Notes: a model not told the origin generated them from the sequence alone. DNA of 64,000 nt from CAYJII01 sp964370225 (GCA_964370225.1 CAYJII010000005.1:6868-70867), one strand, 5' to 3'; shown: positions 1 to 10,248, counted from the stretch's first letter. Program-made: numbers and translations.

Positions 1-1127
1 CCGCCACCAGTAGAAATATGGCTCATTTTCTCAGCATAGCCTAGTTTTACAACTGCTGCAACTGAATCTCCGCCGCCAATGATAGAAACTGCACCGCTAT
101 TAGCAACAGCGTTAGCAACTTCTAAAGTGCCTTTTTCGAAGTTAGGGAATTCGAATACACCCATAGGTCCATTCCAAATTACAGTTTTAGCATCTTTAAT
201 TGCATCGCAGAATAATTTAATGGATTGTGTACCGATGTCCATACCCATCCAACCATCTGGAATAGTGTCAGAAGGAATTTCTTTCCACTCAGCATCAACA
301 TCAAATTTATCAGCAATTTTATTGTCAACAGGGATTAGGAATTTAACACCTTTTTCTTCTGCTTTAGCCATGATAGATTTTGCAAGCTCAACTTTATCAT
401 CTTCGCAAATTGAGTTACCAATTGTGTGGCCAAGTGCTTTCATAAATGTGTAAGCCATACCGCCACCAACGATTAACACGTCTACTTTATCAAGTAGATT
501 TGTGATAACGCCGATTTTATCAGAAACTTTTGCTCCACCTAGGATAGCAACAAAAGGTCTTTTTGGATCTTCTAAAGCTCCGCCGATGAACGCGATTTCT
601 TTTTGCATTAAGTAACCACAAACTGCTGGTAAAAACTCAGCAACACCTGCAGTTGAAGCGTGTGCTCTATGTGCAGCACCAAATGCATCATTAACATAAA
701 TTTCAGCTAAGTTTGCAAGTTCTTGTGCAAACGCTTTATCATTTGCAGTTTCTTCTTTGTGATATCTCACATTTTCTATTAACATAACATCGCCATCGTT
801 TAATGCGCTAGCTTTTGCTTTTGCATCTTCTCCGACAACATCTTTTGCTATAACAACATCTTTACCTAATAGTTCAGATAATCTTGCAGCAACCGGTGTT
901 AATGAAAATTCAGGTTTAAACTCACCTTTAGGTCTTCCTAAGTGTGAACATAAAATCAATTTAGCATTATTTTCAATCAAATATTTGATTGTTGGAAGTG
1001 CAGCTACAATTCTTTTATCATTTGTAATGACACCATCTTTTAGTGGTACATTGAAGTCACAACGTACTAAGACAGTTTTACCGCTAACATTGATATCCTC
1101 AATAGATTTTTTATTAAGAGCAGCCAT
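1..1127 (-). CDS. pgk: Phosphoglycerate kinase (3' end beyond window)
   Basis: Glycolytic enzyme transferring phosphate from 1,3-bisphosphoglycerate to ADP in the cytosol. About 375 codons are visible; the family is usually near 395 residues, so only the C-terminal tail is cut off by the window edge. The start is ATG at 1127, preceded by AAAGGA. Family signatures seen on the minus strand: DFNVPLKDG near residue 24, [10 protein letters not shown] near 60, [10 protein letters not shown] near 205, and WNGPMGVFE and GGGDSVAA near the visible end. It has its own promoter and follows degV in the same direction. Confidence 0.97.
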   Translation of the reverse strand, partial: MAALNKKSIEDINVSGKTVLVRCDFNVPLKDGVITNDKRIVAALPTIKYLIENNAKLILCSHLGRPKGEFKPEFSLTPVAARLSELLGKDVVIAKDVVGEDAKAKASALNDGDVMLIENVRYHKEETANDKAFAQELANLAEIYVNDAFGAAHRAHASTAGVAEFLPAVCGYLMQKEIAFIGGALEDPKRPFVAILGGAKVSDKIGVITNLLDKVDVLIVGGGMAYTFMKALGHTIGNSICEDDKVELAKSIMAKAEEKGVKFLIPVDNKIADKFDVDAEWKEIPSDTIPDGWMGMDIGTQSIKLFCDAIKDAKTVIWNGPMGVFEFPNFEKGTLEVANAVANSGAVSIIGGGDSVAAVVKLGYAEKMSHISTGG

Positions 1128-1220
1128 TTTCTTCAATCCTTTCAAATTAACAAAGTTGGATATTTAATATTTTTTCTCTAAATTTAATTTTGAATGTTAA
1201 ATATAAAACAATCCTTATAT

Positions 1221-1249
1221 ATTTTACCCCAAAAAGTTAATTATTGCAA
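1221..1249 (-). promoter_or_regulatory. pgk promoter with partial cre-like sequence
   Basis: On the minus strand TTGCAA (1244-1249) and TAAAAT (1221-1226) are separated by exactly 17 bases, about 100 bases before the pgk start. The sequence overlapping the -35 box (GCAAAACGCTTGCA) matches the 3' two thirds of a catabolite-response element but misses its first two bases, so CcpA control is only a weak possibility. Confidence 0.6.
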
Positions 1250-1316
1250 GCGTTTTGCTACATAAAAAGAAAAAAATTACTCTTAATATTGTAGCAAAAA
1301 CTGTTAAATATGACCA

Positions 1317-2198
1317 TTAACTTTTTCGGTTTACACCTTTAACAATTATTCCAACGACTTTAGGGCCCGCATTTATAGCAATTGCTGCCCCAACAGGATA
1401 AACTGTGTCGATTTGACATTTAAATTGTTTTTGAGTTTTTTCCTTTAGTTCTCTAGCTTCGTCTTCTAGCATTCCTTTTACAAGCACAATTGGTGTGTCT
1501 GGAATACGCTTTTCTTTTGCAATTTCAAGCAAAGTGGGTATAATCGCTTTATTCCCTCTTACCTTGCTTACAATTTTAGTCTCGCCATCTATAATAGAAA
1601 TAATCGGTCTCAAACCTAATAACTCGCCTACAAAACCTGCGGCAGCGCTAACACGACCGGATTTTTTTACAAACTCCAATGTGTACGGCGCAAAATATAT
1701 CTCTAAACTATCAAACCAGTCTTCAAGATACGATACAATTGCAGCGGCATTTATGCCCTTTTGAGCTTTATATGCAGCCTCAATTACTGCATATCCATAA
1801 GCCATAGTATAAGCTTTTGAGTCGACAATATGTATATTAAATTTACCTTGAGCATCTTTAAATTTCTCATAAAAACCTTTTACAGCGATTAAAGCTTGTG
1901 AATAAGTACTAGAACCTTTTGAGTTAATCGCAACATATATAATGTCAGTATATCCTGCTTTGTATGCTTCCTCAAATTTCTCAATAAAAATAAAACTGGT
2001 TATCTGAGCAGTTGTAGGGATTGATGGCTCATTAATAAGTATTTGGTAAAATTCCTCATTAGTAAAATCAATGCGTTCTGTATAACTATTTCCTCCCACT
2101 GTCAGCGGAAAACAGAAAATTTCAATTTCAAGCTCCTCTTGTATCTTAAGTGGTATGTCTGAAGCTGAGTCAGTCATTATTTTTATTTTTTGTCTCAT
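1317..2198 (-). CDS. DegV family fatty-acid-binding protein
   Basis: DegV proteins bind a fatty acid; in Firmicutes such proteins can be the lipid-presenting subunit (FakB) of fatty acid kinase. The 293-residue length is usual. Visible family features are the N-terminal IMTDSASDIP segment, PTTAQIT near residue 72, NSKGSSTYSQA near 112 and FVKKSGRVSAAAGFVG near 178, corresponding to the conserved ligand-binding stretches. It lies between trmL and pgk on the same strand. No kinase partner (FakA) is present here, so the specific role is inferred from family only. Confidence 0.9.
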   Translation of the reverse strand: MRQKIKIMTDSASDIPLKIQEELEIEIFCFPLTVGGNSYTERIDFTNEEFYQILINEPSIPTTAQITSFIFIEKFEEAYKAGYTDIIYVAINSKGSSTYSQALIAVKGFYEKFKDAQGKFNIHIVDSKAYTMAYGYAVIEAAYKAQKGINAAAIVSYLEDWFDSLEIYFAPYTLEFVKKSGRVSAAAGFVGELLGLRPIISIIDGETKIVSKVRGNKAIIPTLLEIAKEKRIPDTPIVLVKGMLEDEARELKEKTQKQFKCQIDTVYPVGAAIAINAGPKVVGIIVKGVNRKS

Positions 2199-2276
2199 AA
2201 TAATAAAATCTCCAATCTACCGTTAATTTTTCATCTTAAGCTTTATTTTGGCTTAACATCAGTATAAGATTAAAAT

Positions 2277-2777
2277 TTAATCGCTCCATGTAAATTTTGT
2301 GAGCTCGCCTTTAGTAAGTAAGTTCGGATAATCCCACTGTCTTAGCACTTCATAAGTGCTAAGTGCAACCGTGTTAGATAAGTTTAAGCTTCTGGCTCCC
2401 TCAATCATCGGAACTCGTAAACATCCATCAGGATTTTCTTTTAACAAATCTTCTGGAAGCCCTGCGTCCTCACGACCGAATATTATATATACACGTTCGC
2501 CAAAATTAACTTTTGTGTATATTTTTTGCGCCTTAGTTGTAAAAAAGTAATACTCACCTTCGTTTTTTTCAAAAAACTCAGCAATATCCTCATAGTATGT
2601 AATATCGAGCAGATGCCAATAGTCAAGCCCTGCTCTTTTTAGTTTTCTATCATCAATCTCAAAACCCATCGGCTTAATTATATGAAGTCTTGCCCCTGTC
2701 GCCGCACAAGTTCTTGCAATATTTCCAGTGTTTTGAGGAATTTGCGGTTCTACTAAAACTATATTTAATTCTTTCAT
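2277..2777 (-). CDS. trmL: tRNA (cytidine(34)-2'-O)-methyltransferase TrmL
   Basis: SPOUT-class methyltransferase that 2'-O-methylates the wobble nucleotide of tRNA-Leu using S-adenosylmethionine. The 166 residues match the family (about 155-165). It starts with NIVLVEPQIPQNTGNIARTC, carries IIFGREDAGLPEDLL in the middle and the trefoil-knot signature RSLNLSNTVALSTYEVLRQ near the C terminus. The start lies 11 bases from the carboxypeptidase stop, with TTTATGAAAG context and AGAGAGGG upstream, suggesting co-transcription. Confidence 0.93.
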   Translation of the reverse strand: MKELNIVLVEPQIPQNTGNIARTCAATGARLHIIKPMGFEIDDRKLKRAGLDYWHLLDITYYEDIAEFFEKNEGEYYFFTTKAQKIYTKVNFGERVYIIFGREDAGLPEDLLKENPDGCLRVPMIEGARSLNLSNTVALSTYEVLRQWDYPNLLTKGELTKFTWSD

Positions 2778-2788
2778 AAATCCCTCTC

Positions 2789-4120
2789 TTATCTTTTCGC
2801 GCTATTTTTTTTCTTTTTCTTGTTATAATTTACAGCATAAAAAATGTAAAGTATAATTATAACAATTATCGCTATAAAACTAAACTGAATATATCCGTTT
2901 GAGAAAAATTGTCCTAACCTATCCAAAGTGTACAACATCGCACTTCGCTGCACATCATCACTTGCTACTAACGGTACTGTTGCAATAACTTCACCATAAA
3001 GCGATAGTTCAAGTGAACCTAACACATCACCCTTTTTAACAGGAGCTTCTACTGTTTCAGTTGCGAATATCTCTTTTTCGATAGTATCCAAATCAATGTC
3101 ATACGGCAAAAACGCACTCATAGTTTCTTGCGGTGTAATAATGACATAATTTTCATCTGCTGCAGCTAAGCTTACTGGTATTTCCCTTGCTAAAAAAGAA
3201 CTATCAATTATATTCACCATTTGAAAAGTGTCAAATGCCCATTCATAAATATTTGAAGTATCAACATACGAATTTTGCACAGTATGCCCTGTTTCATCTT
3301 GATATATCGGCGACGCAAGCACGACTAATAAATAGTTGTATCCGTCGTCAGAAGCAATAGTTACCAAATTTTTCGTGTTTATCCCTGTAGTTCCAGTTTT
3401 AAGCCCTATTACAGTAGAGTCGTAATATCTACCACCCAAGTTTTGCGATAACATAAAATTGGTATGAACTACATTGCGTGGTTGCGAGTGCTTGTTTGTT
3501 ACAGGCATCTCATAGATTTGAGTTGATGCTATCTCAGTAAAAAATGGTAAATCTAAAGCATATTGTGTAATCAAAAACATGTCATATGCAGTTGTGTATT
3601 GATTAGTGTCATCTAGACCATGCGGATCGGTGAAATATGTGTTATTTGCACCAATCTCTTTCGCTTTTGCATTCATCATATCGACGAAATCAGCTTGATT
3701 TCCACCCGCAACATGCTCTGCGATGATGCCTGCAGATTCACACGCAGACTGCAGTATTAGTGCGTAAAGCAAGTCAATCATTCGCACTTCTTCCCCGACT
3801 CTAATATCGGCATTAGATGCATTCTTGCCATAAATATCGTTAAATACAGTCACATTTGCTGTGACTAAAACTTCTAAGTCCGGTGTATTTTCGATAGCGA
3901 TTATAGCAGTCATTATCTTAACTAGTGACGCTGGTGGAAGCGCTTTGTCGGAATTTTTTTCATACATAATGTTATTCGTATCAAGATTGTATAAAAGTAC
4001 CGCATCACTCTTCACTTCAAAATCCGGTTCAAATGTTGGTTGTGCAAATATTTTTGTCGAAAAAGAAAATATAATTGTCATCACTACCATTAAAGCGACA
4101 ATCTTCTTCATAAAATGCAA
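2789..4120 (-). CDS. D-alanyl-D-alanine carboxypeptidase (S11, DacF-like)
   Basis: Penicillin-binding peptidase trimming the terminal D-Ala of peptidoglycan stem peptides outside the membrane. Numbering from the TTG at 4120: signal peptide about 4-26, catalytic SLVK at 65-68, second motif SAC at 125-127, KTGT at 241-244, a C-terminal beta domain, then a membrane anchor near 416-434 and a Lys-rich tail. The usual SxN is SAC here, with Asn replaced by Cys (TGT codon at 3740-3742). The ATG at 4111 is an alternative start giving a cleaner signal peptide, but the AAGGG motif sits closer to the TTG. It follows ribF closely. Confidence 0.92.
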   Translation of the reverse strand: MHFMKKIVALMVVMTIIFSFSTKIFAQPTFEPDFEVKSDAVLLYNLDTNNIMYEKNSDKALPPASLVKIMTAIIAIENTPDLEVLVTANVTVFNDIYGKNASNADIRVGEEVRMIDLLYALILQSACESAGIIAEHVAGGNQADFVDMMNAKAKEIGANNTYFTDPHGLDDTNQYTTAYDMFLITQYALDLPFFTEIASTQIYEMPVTNKHSQPRNVVHTNFMLSQNLGGRYYDSTVIGLKTGTTGINTKNLVTIASDDGYNYLLVVLASPIYQDETGHTVQNSYVDTSNIYEWAFDTFQMVNIIDSSFLAREIPVSLAAADENYVIITPQETMSAFLPYDIDLDTIEKEIFATETVEAPVKKGDVLGSLELSLYGEVIATVPLVASDDVQRSAMLYTLDRLGQFFSNGYIQFSFIAIIVIIILYIFYAVNYNKKKKKNSAKR

Positions 4121-4129
4121 AATCCCTTC

Positions 4130-5065
4130 TTAATCGAGTTTAAAATAAATTTTTGATATGTCTATTGCCATTTTTATGCTGTTTGACAATTCAGTTAAAT
4201 CAGAAAATTTTTGTTCTTCTCTGATGAATTTTTTAAGTTTTGTTTTTATTTTCTTGCCATATAAATTTCTGTCAATTCCAATTATATGTGTCTCAGATAA
4301 AGGTGCACCATCACTATCCACCGTAGGTTTTACCCCAATGTTTGTAATGCTTGGGTATTCAACTCCGTCTAAGATAGCGGCTGAAATATATACCCCATAT
4401 TTGGGTACGACTACATCAGGCGAAAATCTTTGGTTTATTGTAGGACAATCAATTGTGCGCCCTAATTGCTTACCTTTCACAACTTCCTCAAATACGAAAT
4501 AATCAAAACCAAGCAATTTATTCGCAAATTCGATGTCCCCATTTAATAATGCATTTCTAATTTCAGTCGAGCTTACTTTGTTATTATCATCATAAAGCAA
4601 AGGTTTTGTAATTCGGACTTCTATCCCAAAGTCACTACACACTTCTTTTAAGTATTGCACATTACCTCGTGCTTTATTCCCAAATTTAAAATCTTCACCG
4701 CAACATAAAACTTTAGCCTTAAGCTTTTCATGTAGCACAGTTTTAATAAAGTCATACGGTGCTATTGATTTTATCTCATCAAAATCTGGCATATAAATGC
4801 CGTCAATCTCAAATTCTGAGAGTATATCAAGCTTAACAGATGTGGTGAAAATATCTTTTTGTGCAATCTTTTTTTGTGGTCTGTCATTTTTTGTCGTAAA
4901 CGTAAAAATTAGTGCATTGTTATCGCCTTTATTATCTATCGCATAGTCAATAATTTTCTTGTGCCCTAAATGTACACCGTCAAAGAGACCAAGCGCTACA
5001 ATGCTATTTTTTTTGCTATCATAATTATTTGAAATTACCTTAAAATCCTTAGTATCTTCCGCCAA
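4130..5065 (-). CDS. ribF: Bifunctional riboflavin kinase/FAD synthetase
   Basis: Converts riboflavin to FMN and then FAD. The 311 residues match RibF. The N-terminal nucleotidyltransferase half has ALGLFDGVHLGHKKII near residues 24-39 and CGEDFKFGNKARGN near 120; the C-terminal flavokinase half has GKQLGRTIDCPTIN near 200, YGVYISAA and TNIGVKPTVD. It is the last gene of the rimP-nusA-infB operon, 16 bases downstream of truB, an arrangement common in Firmicutes. Confidence 0.96.
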   Translation of the reverse strand: MAEDTKDFKVISNNYDSKKNSIVALGLFDGVHLGHKKIIDYAIDNKGDNNALIFTFTTKNDRPQKKIAQKDIFTTSVKLDILSEFEIDGIYMPDFDEIKSIAPYDFIKTVLHEKLKAKVLCCGEDFKFGNKARGNVQYLKEVCSDFGIEVRITKPLLYDDNNKVSSTEIRNALLNGDIEFANKLLGFDYFVFEEVVKGKQLGRTIDCPTINQRFSPDVVVPKYGVYISAAILDGVEYPSITNIGVKPTVDSDGAPLSETHIIGIDRNLYGKKIKTKLKKFIREEQKFSDLTELSNSIKMAIDISKIYFKLD

Positions 5066-5081
5066 AATCTCACCTCGAAAA

Positions 5082-5975
5082 TTATCTGTTAAATATCTTT
5101 TCTATTACTAATTCCATTTTTTCTAAATTAAGCTTTGCTAGTCCTAAAAAAACATTCTCATTGTCATAAACTGCATAGCTTGAATCGTATTCTTCATATA
5201 TCACTCGATTTAAATCAAGTTTAACTCCATTTTTAAACTTATGCGATTGTACTTCATTTAGCTTTATTCGTGGCAATGAGCTAAACACTGAATGTGTCGG
5301 ATGTAAAACTTCTTCGATTGTGCCTTTATCCATGTAGCTTTGTAGTTGCTCCATGGTGTAACAATCATCTAATGTAAAATCCCCAACTTTATTGCGCACA
5401 AGCGAAGTTAGTGTTGCACCTACCCCGAGCTTTTCCCCAATATCATTGCAAATAGTACGGATATAAGTTCCTTTTGAGCACAACACCTCTATGGTGCATA
5501 GCTGATTTTCTTCGTCAAACTCAAGTATATCAAGTTTATGTACTGTCACATCTCTAGTTTTTCTCTCAACCTCAACTCCAGTGCGAGCTATGTCATAAAG
5601 TCTTTGCCCATTAACTCGAACAGCCGAATACATCGGCGGTAGTTGCTTGATATTTCCTAGGAAATCTTTCGCTACTTCTTCTATCTCATTTAAAGTAGCA
5701 TTACTTTCGCATTCATTTTGTACTTCCCCGGTTATATCTAAAGTATCAGTAGTCAAGCCAAGCTTAAATTGCGCAATATACCCTTTGTTGTCATTAGGCA
5801 TAATGTCGCAAACTTTAGTAGCATTGCCTAAAAACAGTGGCAATACCCCTGTAGCCATTGGGTCGAGTGTTCCTGCGTGTCCCACTTTTCTAGTTTTTAG
5901 TATGCCTCTTGACTTTGCAACCACATCAAAAGATGTCCAATCTGTGGGTTTGTTTACACAAATAATCCCATTCAT
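5082..5975 (-). CDS. truB: tRNA pseudouridine(55) synthase TruB
   Basis: Makes pseudouridine 55 in the T-arm of tRNA. The 297-residue protein has the catalytic motif KVGHAGTLDPMATGVLPL near residues 31-48, where the Asp in TLDP is the conserved catalytic residue, followed by PPMYSAVRVNGQRLYD near 112 and CSKGTYIRTICNDIG near 170. The C-terminal domain continues to the end. Its start overlaps the stop of the DHH phosphoesterase gene by one base, pointing to translational coupling. Confidence 0.97.
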   Translation of the reverse strand: MNGIICVNKPTDWTSFDVVAKSRGILKTRKVGHAGTLDPMATGVLPLFLGNATKVCDIMPNDNKGYIAQFKLGLTTDTLDITGEVQNECESNATLNEIEEVAKDFLGNIKQLPPMYSAVRVNGQRLYDIARTGVEVERKTRDVTVHKLDILEFDEENQLCTIEVLCSKGTYIRTICNDIGEKLGVGATLTSLVRNKVGDFTLDDCYTMEQLQSYMDKGTIEEVLHPTHSVFSSLPRIKLNEVQSHKFKNGVKLDLNRVIYEEYDSSYAVYDNENVFLGLAKLNLEKMELVIEKIFNR

Positions 5976-6928
5976 TATTTACTCTCCATTGCTTTAATTA
6001 CTTGTGTGATAATCATGTTTTTGACTTCATCATATTTTCCCTCTAACATGCAACCTGCGGCTCTTTTATGCCCACCGCCACCAAAGCTTCTGCACACCTC
6101 AGAAGAATCAATAATATCAGAACTTCTTAATGAAATTTTATAAGAGCTCTCATCACGTTTTTTTATCGTAATTCCAACTTCTGCTCCTTCAACTTGTCTA
6201 GAAATTGCAGCTATTCCCTCGAGTTCTCCTTCGTCAATACCAAGTTCGCTAATTAAATCAGTTGGCATTTGAAGTACCACAATTTGGTTATTATGGTAAA
6301 ATTCTAGATTATCCAGTACAGAGCGCTCTACCAAAATTCTATTTTTAGTCTTAACTTCAAACAATAGTCTGTTTATCATCTCATATTCACAACCATGCTC
6401 AAAAAGCTCAGCGGCTATGCGATGAGTTCGTGCGGTTGTGTTTGAAAATTTAAACAGTCCGGTGTCCGAAATTACGCCTGTATATACTGAATTTGCTATC
6501 AAGCTGTTCAGCTTTACATTCATTAATTTGAGTAAATCGTACATAATTTCACAATTTGACGCTGATTTTATGTCAACATAGTTGTGTTTTGCAAAAGAAG
6601 CTCCAGTAAGGTGATGATCAATCCGTAAATCAATTTTTTCCTTTAGATGTTCAAATTTACTTCCAATTAAAGCTAAATCTGCAACATCTACAGTTACAAT
6701 AAAGTCAAAATCAATCATTTGTTGAGCTTCTTCCATTTGCATGTACGAGTATTTTTTCGGAAATTCATCAGCGCACCCTACGCACGCATTTTTCCCTAAG
6801 GATTTTAATGCGTGGTATAAAGCAAATGCACTTCCGGTAGTGTCGCCGTCAGGAGATTTGTGAGATAGTATAAGTATATTGTCATTAGAAAGCAAAAGCT
6901 CAGCAACTTGTTTTAAACTAATATCCAC
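5975..6928 (-). CDS. nrnA: DHH/DHHA1 phosphoesterase (NrnA-like nanoRNase)
   Basis: NrnA-type enzymes degrade short oligoribonucleotides and dephosphorylate pAp. The 317-residue protein has the DHH-domain metal motifs SHKSPDGDTTGSA near residues 22-34, TVDVADL near 83 and RIDHHLTG near 107, then SDTGLFKFSN near 155, and ends with the DHHA1 motif RSFGGGGHKRAAGC near 287. Its position between rbfA and truB is the conserved Firmicute location. Related DHH enzymes can act on pApA, so a link to c-di-AMP turnover is possible, but nothing in the sequence decides this. Confidence 0.93.
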   Translation of the reverse strand: MDISLKQVAELLLSNDNILILSHKSPDGDTTGSAFALYHALKSLGKNACVGCADEFPKKYSYMQMEEAQQMIDFDFIVTVDVADLALIGSKFEHLKEKIDLRIDHHLTGASFAKHNYVDIKSASNCEIMYDLLKLMNVKLNSLIANSVYTGVISDTGLFKFSNTTARTHRIAAELFEHGCEYEMINRLLFEVKTKNRILVERSVLDNLEFYHNNQIVVLQMPTDLISELGIDEGELEGIAAISRQVEGAEVGITIKKRDESSYKISLRSSDIIDSSEVCRSFGGGGHKRAAGCMLEGKYDEVKNMIITQVIKAMESK

Positions 6929-6940
6929 AATAATCCCCCT

Positions 6941-7288
6941 CTATTTGTCCTTATTCATATCAACAAAAATTTTATTTATTTTAGCACCGTATTCAATTGA
7001 ATCATCTGCTTGGAAAATAAGCTCAGGGCATTTTCTTAGCTTTAGATTGCGAGAAATCTCTCTTTTTATAAAACCAGAAGCACTTTTTAAGCCCTCAACA
7101 GATTTTTTCGCAGCATCAAATCCTTCTATAGTACTAACATAAACGGTGCAAAATGATAAATCATTTGTAACATTTACTTTTACGATGCTCAGCATGCTTG
7201 ATATTCTAGGATCTTTTAGTTCCCTAATTATATTGCTAAGCTCTACTTGCATTTCATGTGTCACTCTACCAATTTTATAACCTGCCAT
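6941..7288 (-). CDS. rbfA: Ribosome-binding factor A
   Basis: Small KH-like protein needed for late 30S subunit maturation. The 115 residues match the family; visible features are the N-terminal RVTHEMQVELSNIIRELKDPRI segment, the VNVTNDLSFCTVYVS strand with the typical Asn-Asp pair, and LRKCPELIFQADDSIEYGAKI near the end. It sits 30 bases downstream of infB and 12 bases before the DHH phosphoesterase gene, in the standard order of the nusA-infB operon. Confidence 0.95.
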   Translation of the reverse strand: MAGYKIGRVTHEMQVELSNIIRELKDPRISSMLSIVKVNVTNDLSFCTVYVSTIEGFDAAKKSVEGLKSASGFIKREISRNLKLRKCPELIFQADDSIEYGAKINKIFVDMNKDK

Positions 7289-7318
7289 TGTGACCGCCTT
7301 TCATTATATTAACATGAA

Positions 7319-9910
7319 TTAATCTCTGTATTCTTCAATGATGAATGATTCTAGCTCATCACCATCTTTAATATCATTAAATCGCTCAAGACCAATACCG
7401 CACTCGTATCCTTGTGCAACTTCTTTTGCGTCTTCTTTAAATCTTTTTAGTGAGTCAATTTTATCCTCAGCAATTACGATACCGTCACGTACTACACGAA
7501 TAAGCGCACTACGCACAACTTTACCTTCAGTAACATAACAACCAGCGATAGTACCAACATTTGTAATTCTATAAACTTGACGAACTTGTGCGCGACCAAG
7601 CTCAACTTCTCTTTTCTTAGGATCAAGAAGACCTTTCATCGCTTGTTTAACATCATCAATTGCATCATAAATAATTCTGTATAGTCTAATTTCAACATCG
7701 CCTGACTCAGATAATTCTCTAGCTGTGCTATCAGGTCTTACGTTAAAGCCGATGATGATAGCGCCAGATGCTTGAGCTAGCATAACATCAGAACGGTTAA
7801 TCGCACCAACACCGCCATGGATAACTCTTACACGCACTTCTTCTGTTGTAAGTTTTTCTAGTGATTGTTTAACTGCTTCAACAGAACCGTTAACATCTCC
7901 TTTTACAACTATAGGAAGTTCTTTAACTTCACCTTGAGCAATTTGGCTAAATAGATTATCTAAAGTAACTTTTTGGTATTGGTTAAATGTTTCTTCTTTT
8001 TCTTGATGTTTTCTTTGCTCAACAAGCTCTCTTGCAAGACGCTCATTTCCAACAGCTGCAAAATCATCCCCAGCAGTTGGTACTTCTGCAAGACCAGAAA
8101 TTTCTACAGGTACACATGGTCCAGCTACTTGAATTTCTTCGCCTTTATCGTTAAGCATCGCACGTACTCTACCTACTGTAGTGCCCGCAATGATAACATC
8201 CCCAACTTTAAGTGTACCATTTTGTACAAGCATAGTTGCAAGTGGACCTTTACCAACATCAAGTCTTGATTCGATAACTGTACCTTTAGCAAGACGATTT
8301 GGATTAGCTTTTAACTCAAGCATATCAGCAGTTAATTGCACCATATCAAGCAAATGCTCCATACCCTCACCAGTGTGAGCAGATACAGGGCAACAAACGA
8401 TATTTCCGCCCCATTCCTCAGCAACAAGCTCATGCTCTGTAAGCTCTTGTTTAACTCTATCTGGGTTTGCAGTTGGTTTATCCATTTTATTAATCGCAAC
8501 GATAATTTCAATTCCAGCAGCTTTAGCATGGTTAATTGCTTCAACTGTTTGTGGCATTATACCATCATCAGCAGCTACAACTAGTATTGCGATATCAGTT
8601 GCAAGCGCACCACGTGCTCTCATCGCTGTAAACGCTTCGTGTCCAGGTGTATCTAAGAAAGTGATGTTTTTGCCATTGATATTTACCATATAAGAACCGA
8701 TGTGTTGAGTAATACCACCAGCTTCTCCAGAAGTAACATCAGCATCTCTAATTTTATCAAGGATAGAAGTTTTACCATGGTCAACGTGTCCCATTACAAC
8801 AACGATAGGACCTCTATCTTCTAACATATCCTCTGTATCTTCTTCTTCAACGAAAAGTCTCTCTTCAATCGTTACTACGATTTCTCTTTCAACTTTTGCT
8901 CCTAATTCTTCTGCAACTAACGCACCTGTATCATAGTCGATAACTTGATTTTGGCTAGCCATTACGCCTAAAAGCATTAGTTTTTTGATAACTTCGCTCA
9001 CGTTAACTTTAAGTCTAATAGCAAGTTCGCTAACAGTAATTTCTGGAGGAATAGAAACCGTAAGTTGTTGTTTTCTTGCTTTTTGTAAAGCAAGTCTATT
9101 AAGCTTTTCTGCTTCTGTTTCTCTTTTATTAGAAAACTTAGCTTTATTTCTTTGAACTGATTTTTGATTTAACTTTTGTTTTCTAGTGCTGTTTTCGTAT
9201 TTTTTTGCAGGAGCAATTTGCTCGTATCTCTCATTGTATTTATCCAAGTTTATTTCAACCGTTTTAGTATCAACATGGCGTACGTTTTCTTCGTACTGAC
9301 GTGTATTCTCTTCCATTTTTGAATGCATAATTGGTTGGTTGTTAGCTTTAGGTTGTGGTTTTACTGGATGTTTTGGTTTTTGCACTGGGTTAACAGACGC
9401 ATTTTTTGCAGCTTCAAATCTTGATTTGTCAATAACATGCTTAACATTAGATTTTGGTGCGGCATTATTATTTGGAGCATTATTTGGTCTTCTGTTATCC
9501 ACTCTTTGATTTTGATTTCTATTTTGGTTTTGGTTTTGGTTTTGGTTTTGGTTTTGTTGTGGTGCTCTATTAGCATCCTTTTTGAATGGTTTGTCTTTAT
9601 TTGCGTTTGCATTTGCATTAGGTGCAGCTGGAGCAGGTTTTTCACTTTTAGCTGGAACTTCAGCCTTAGGTTTTGCAGCTACTGCAGGAGCTTTTGCAAT
9701 TGCTTGTTTTTTCTGATTAAAGTATTCATTTAAATCACTTACTTGATTTTTTTGTGTGAAGTGCTCAAATACTACATTAAGCTCCTCATCAGTTAAAGCA
9801 GTCATATGCTTTTTAGTTTCTTTAAAATATTGCTCTAGTAGAGAAATAATCTCTTTATTATCAACATTTAAATCTTTTGCTACTTCGTGCAAACGATATT
9901 TTATATTCAT
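7319..9910 (-). CDS. infB: Translation initiation factor IF-2
   Basis: GTPase that positions initiator tRNA on the 30S subunit. The 863-residue protein has an N-terminal IF2N domain (about 1-70), a long low-complexity Ala/Pro/Asn/Gln linker (about 70-270) containing a Gln-Asn repeat, a second IF2N domain near 285-335, the G domain with GHVDHGKTS from residue 374, [17 protein letters not shown] and [12 protein letters not shown], and two beta-barrel domains plus the C-terminal initiator-tRNA domain. Start ATG at 9910 has AGGTTAGTGA upstream. It is the central gene of the rimP-nusA-infB operon. Confidence 0.98.
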   Translation of the reverse strand: MNIKYRLHEVAKDLNVDNKEIISLLEQYFKETKKHMTALTDEELNVVFEHFTQKNQVSDLNEYFNQKKQAIAKAPAVAAKPKAEVPAKSEKPAPAAPNANANANKDKPFKKDANRAPQQNQNQNQNQNQNRNQNQRVDNRRPNNAPNNNAAPKSNVKHVIDKSRFEAAKNASVNPVQKPKHPVKPQPKANNQPIMHSKMEENTRQYEENVRHVDTKTVEINLDKYNERYEQIAPAKKYENSTRKQKLNQKSVQRNKAKFSNKRETEAEKLNRLALQKARKQQLTVSIPPEITVSELAIRLKVNVSEVIKKLMLLGVMASQNQVIDYDTGALVAEELGAKVEREIVVTIEERLFVEEEDTEDMLEDRGPIVVVMGHVDHGKTSILDKIRDADVTSGEAGGITQHIGSYMVNINGKNITFLDTPGHEAFTAMRARGALATDIAILVVAADDGIMPQTVEAINHAKAAGIEIIVAINKMDKPTANPDRVKQELTEHELVAEEWGGNIVCCPVSAHTGEGMEHLLDMVQLTADMLELKANPNRLAKGTVIESRLDVGKGPLATMLVQNGTLKVGDVIIAGTTVGRVRAMLNDKGEEIQVAGPCVPVEISGLAEVPTAGDDFAAVGNERLARELVEQRKHQEKEETFNQYQKVTLDNLFSQIAQGEVKELPIVVKGDVNGSVEAVKQSLEKLTTEEVRVRVIHGGVGAINRSDVMLAQASGAIIIGFNVRPDSTARELSESGDVEIRLYRIIYDAIDDVKQAMKGLLDPKKREVELGRAQVRQVYRITNVGTIAGCYVTEGKVVRSALIRVVRDGIVIAEDKIDSLKRFKEDAKEVAQGYECGIGLERFNDIKDGDELESFIIEEYRD
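9522..9556. repeat. Hexanucleotide microsatellite inside infB
   Basis: On the plus strand TTTTGG is repeated five times perfectly (9522-9551) plus a partial sixth copy; on the coding minus strand this is a CCAAAA/CAAAAC register encoding alternating Gln and Asn. Since the unit is six bases, copy-number change would lengthen or shorten the linker without breaking the frame. Confidence 0.9.
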
Positions 9911-9963
9911 TCACTAACCTCCGTTATTATAATCCGACTTGAGTTAAACTATTGTCATCTGTA

Positions 9964-10248
9964 TCATAAAAATTTTTTTGCAAAATTTTCGTCCGAGATA
10001 GCCAGCACACCCACACGCTTACCTAGCGCATGTTCAAACTCTGACATTGCGATATCAGTTTTCTTATGTGGTATCTCATATTTGTCACATAAAAACAGCA
10101 TTTCTTTGACTGTTTTTTCGGATAAATCATTCGCTAAAATGATAACAAAAACCTTTTTCTCTTGCATAGCAAGCTTTACTAGGTCAAACCCCATCACAAG
10201 CTTATTTATTCGCCTACAAAATGTGATGCTCGATAAGTCATTATTCAT
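9964..10248 (-). CDS. ylxQ: L7Ae-family ribosomal protein YlxQ-like
   Basis: Small L7Ae/L30e-type RNA-binding protein of the nusA-infB operon, thought to bind kink-turn RNA. The 94 residues include KLVMGFDLVKLAMQEKKVFVIILANDLSEKT, CDKYEIPHKKTDIAMSEFEHALGKRVGVLAI and the C-terminal helix, matching the fold. Its start overlaps the end of ylxR by eight bases, so the two are translationally coupled. Function in the cell is poorly defined for the family. Confidence 0.88.
   Translation of the reverse strand: MNNDLSSITFCRRINKLVMGFDLVKLAMQEKKVFVIILANDLSEKTVKEMLFLCDKYEIPHKKTDIAMSEFEHALGKRVGVLAISDENFAKKFL

Noticed and set aside
9522..9556. CRISPR-like repeat
   Set aside because: Six-base units without spacers, coding for Gln-Asn in IF-2.
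9437..9733. Hydrophobic open frame opposite the IF-2 linker
   Set aside because: Produced by the repetitive antisense of Gln/Asn codons (TTTTGG repeats); no start signal.
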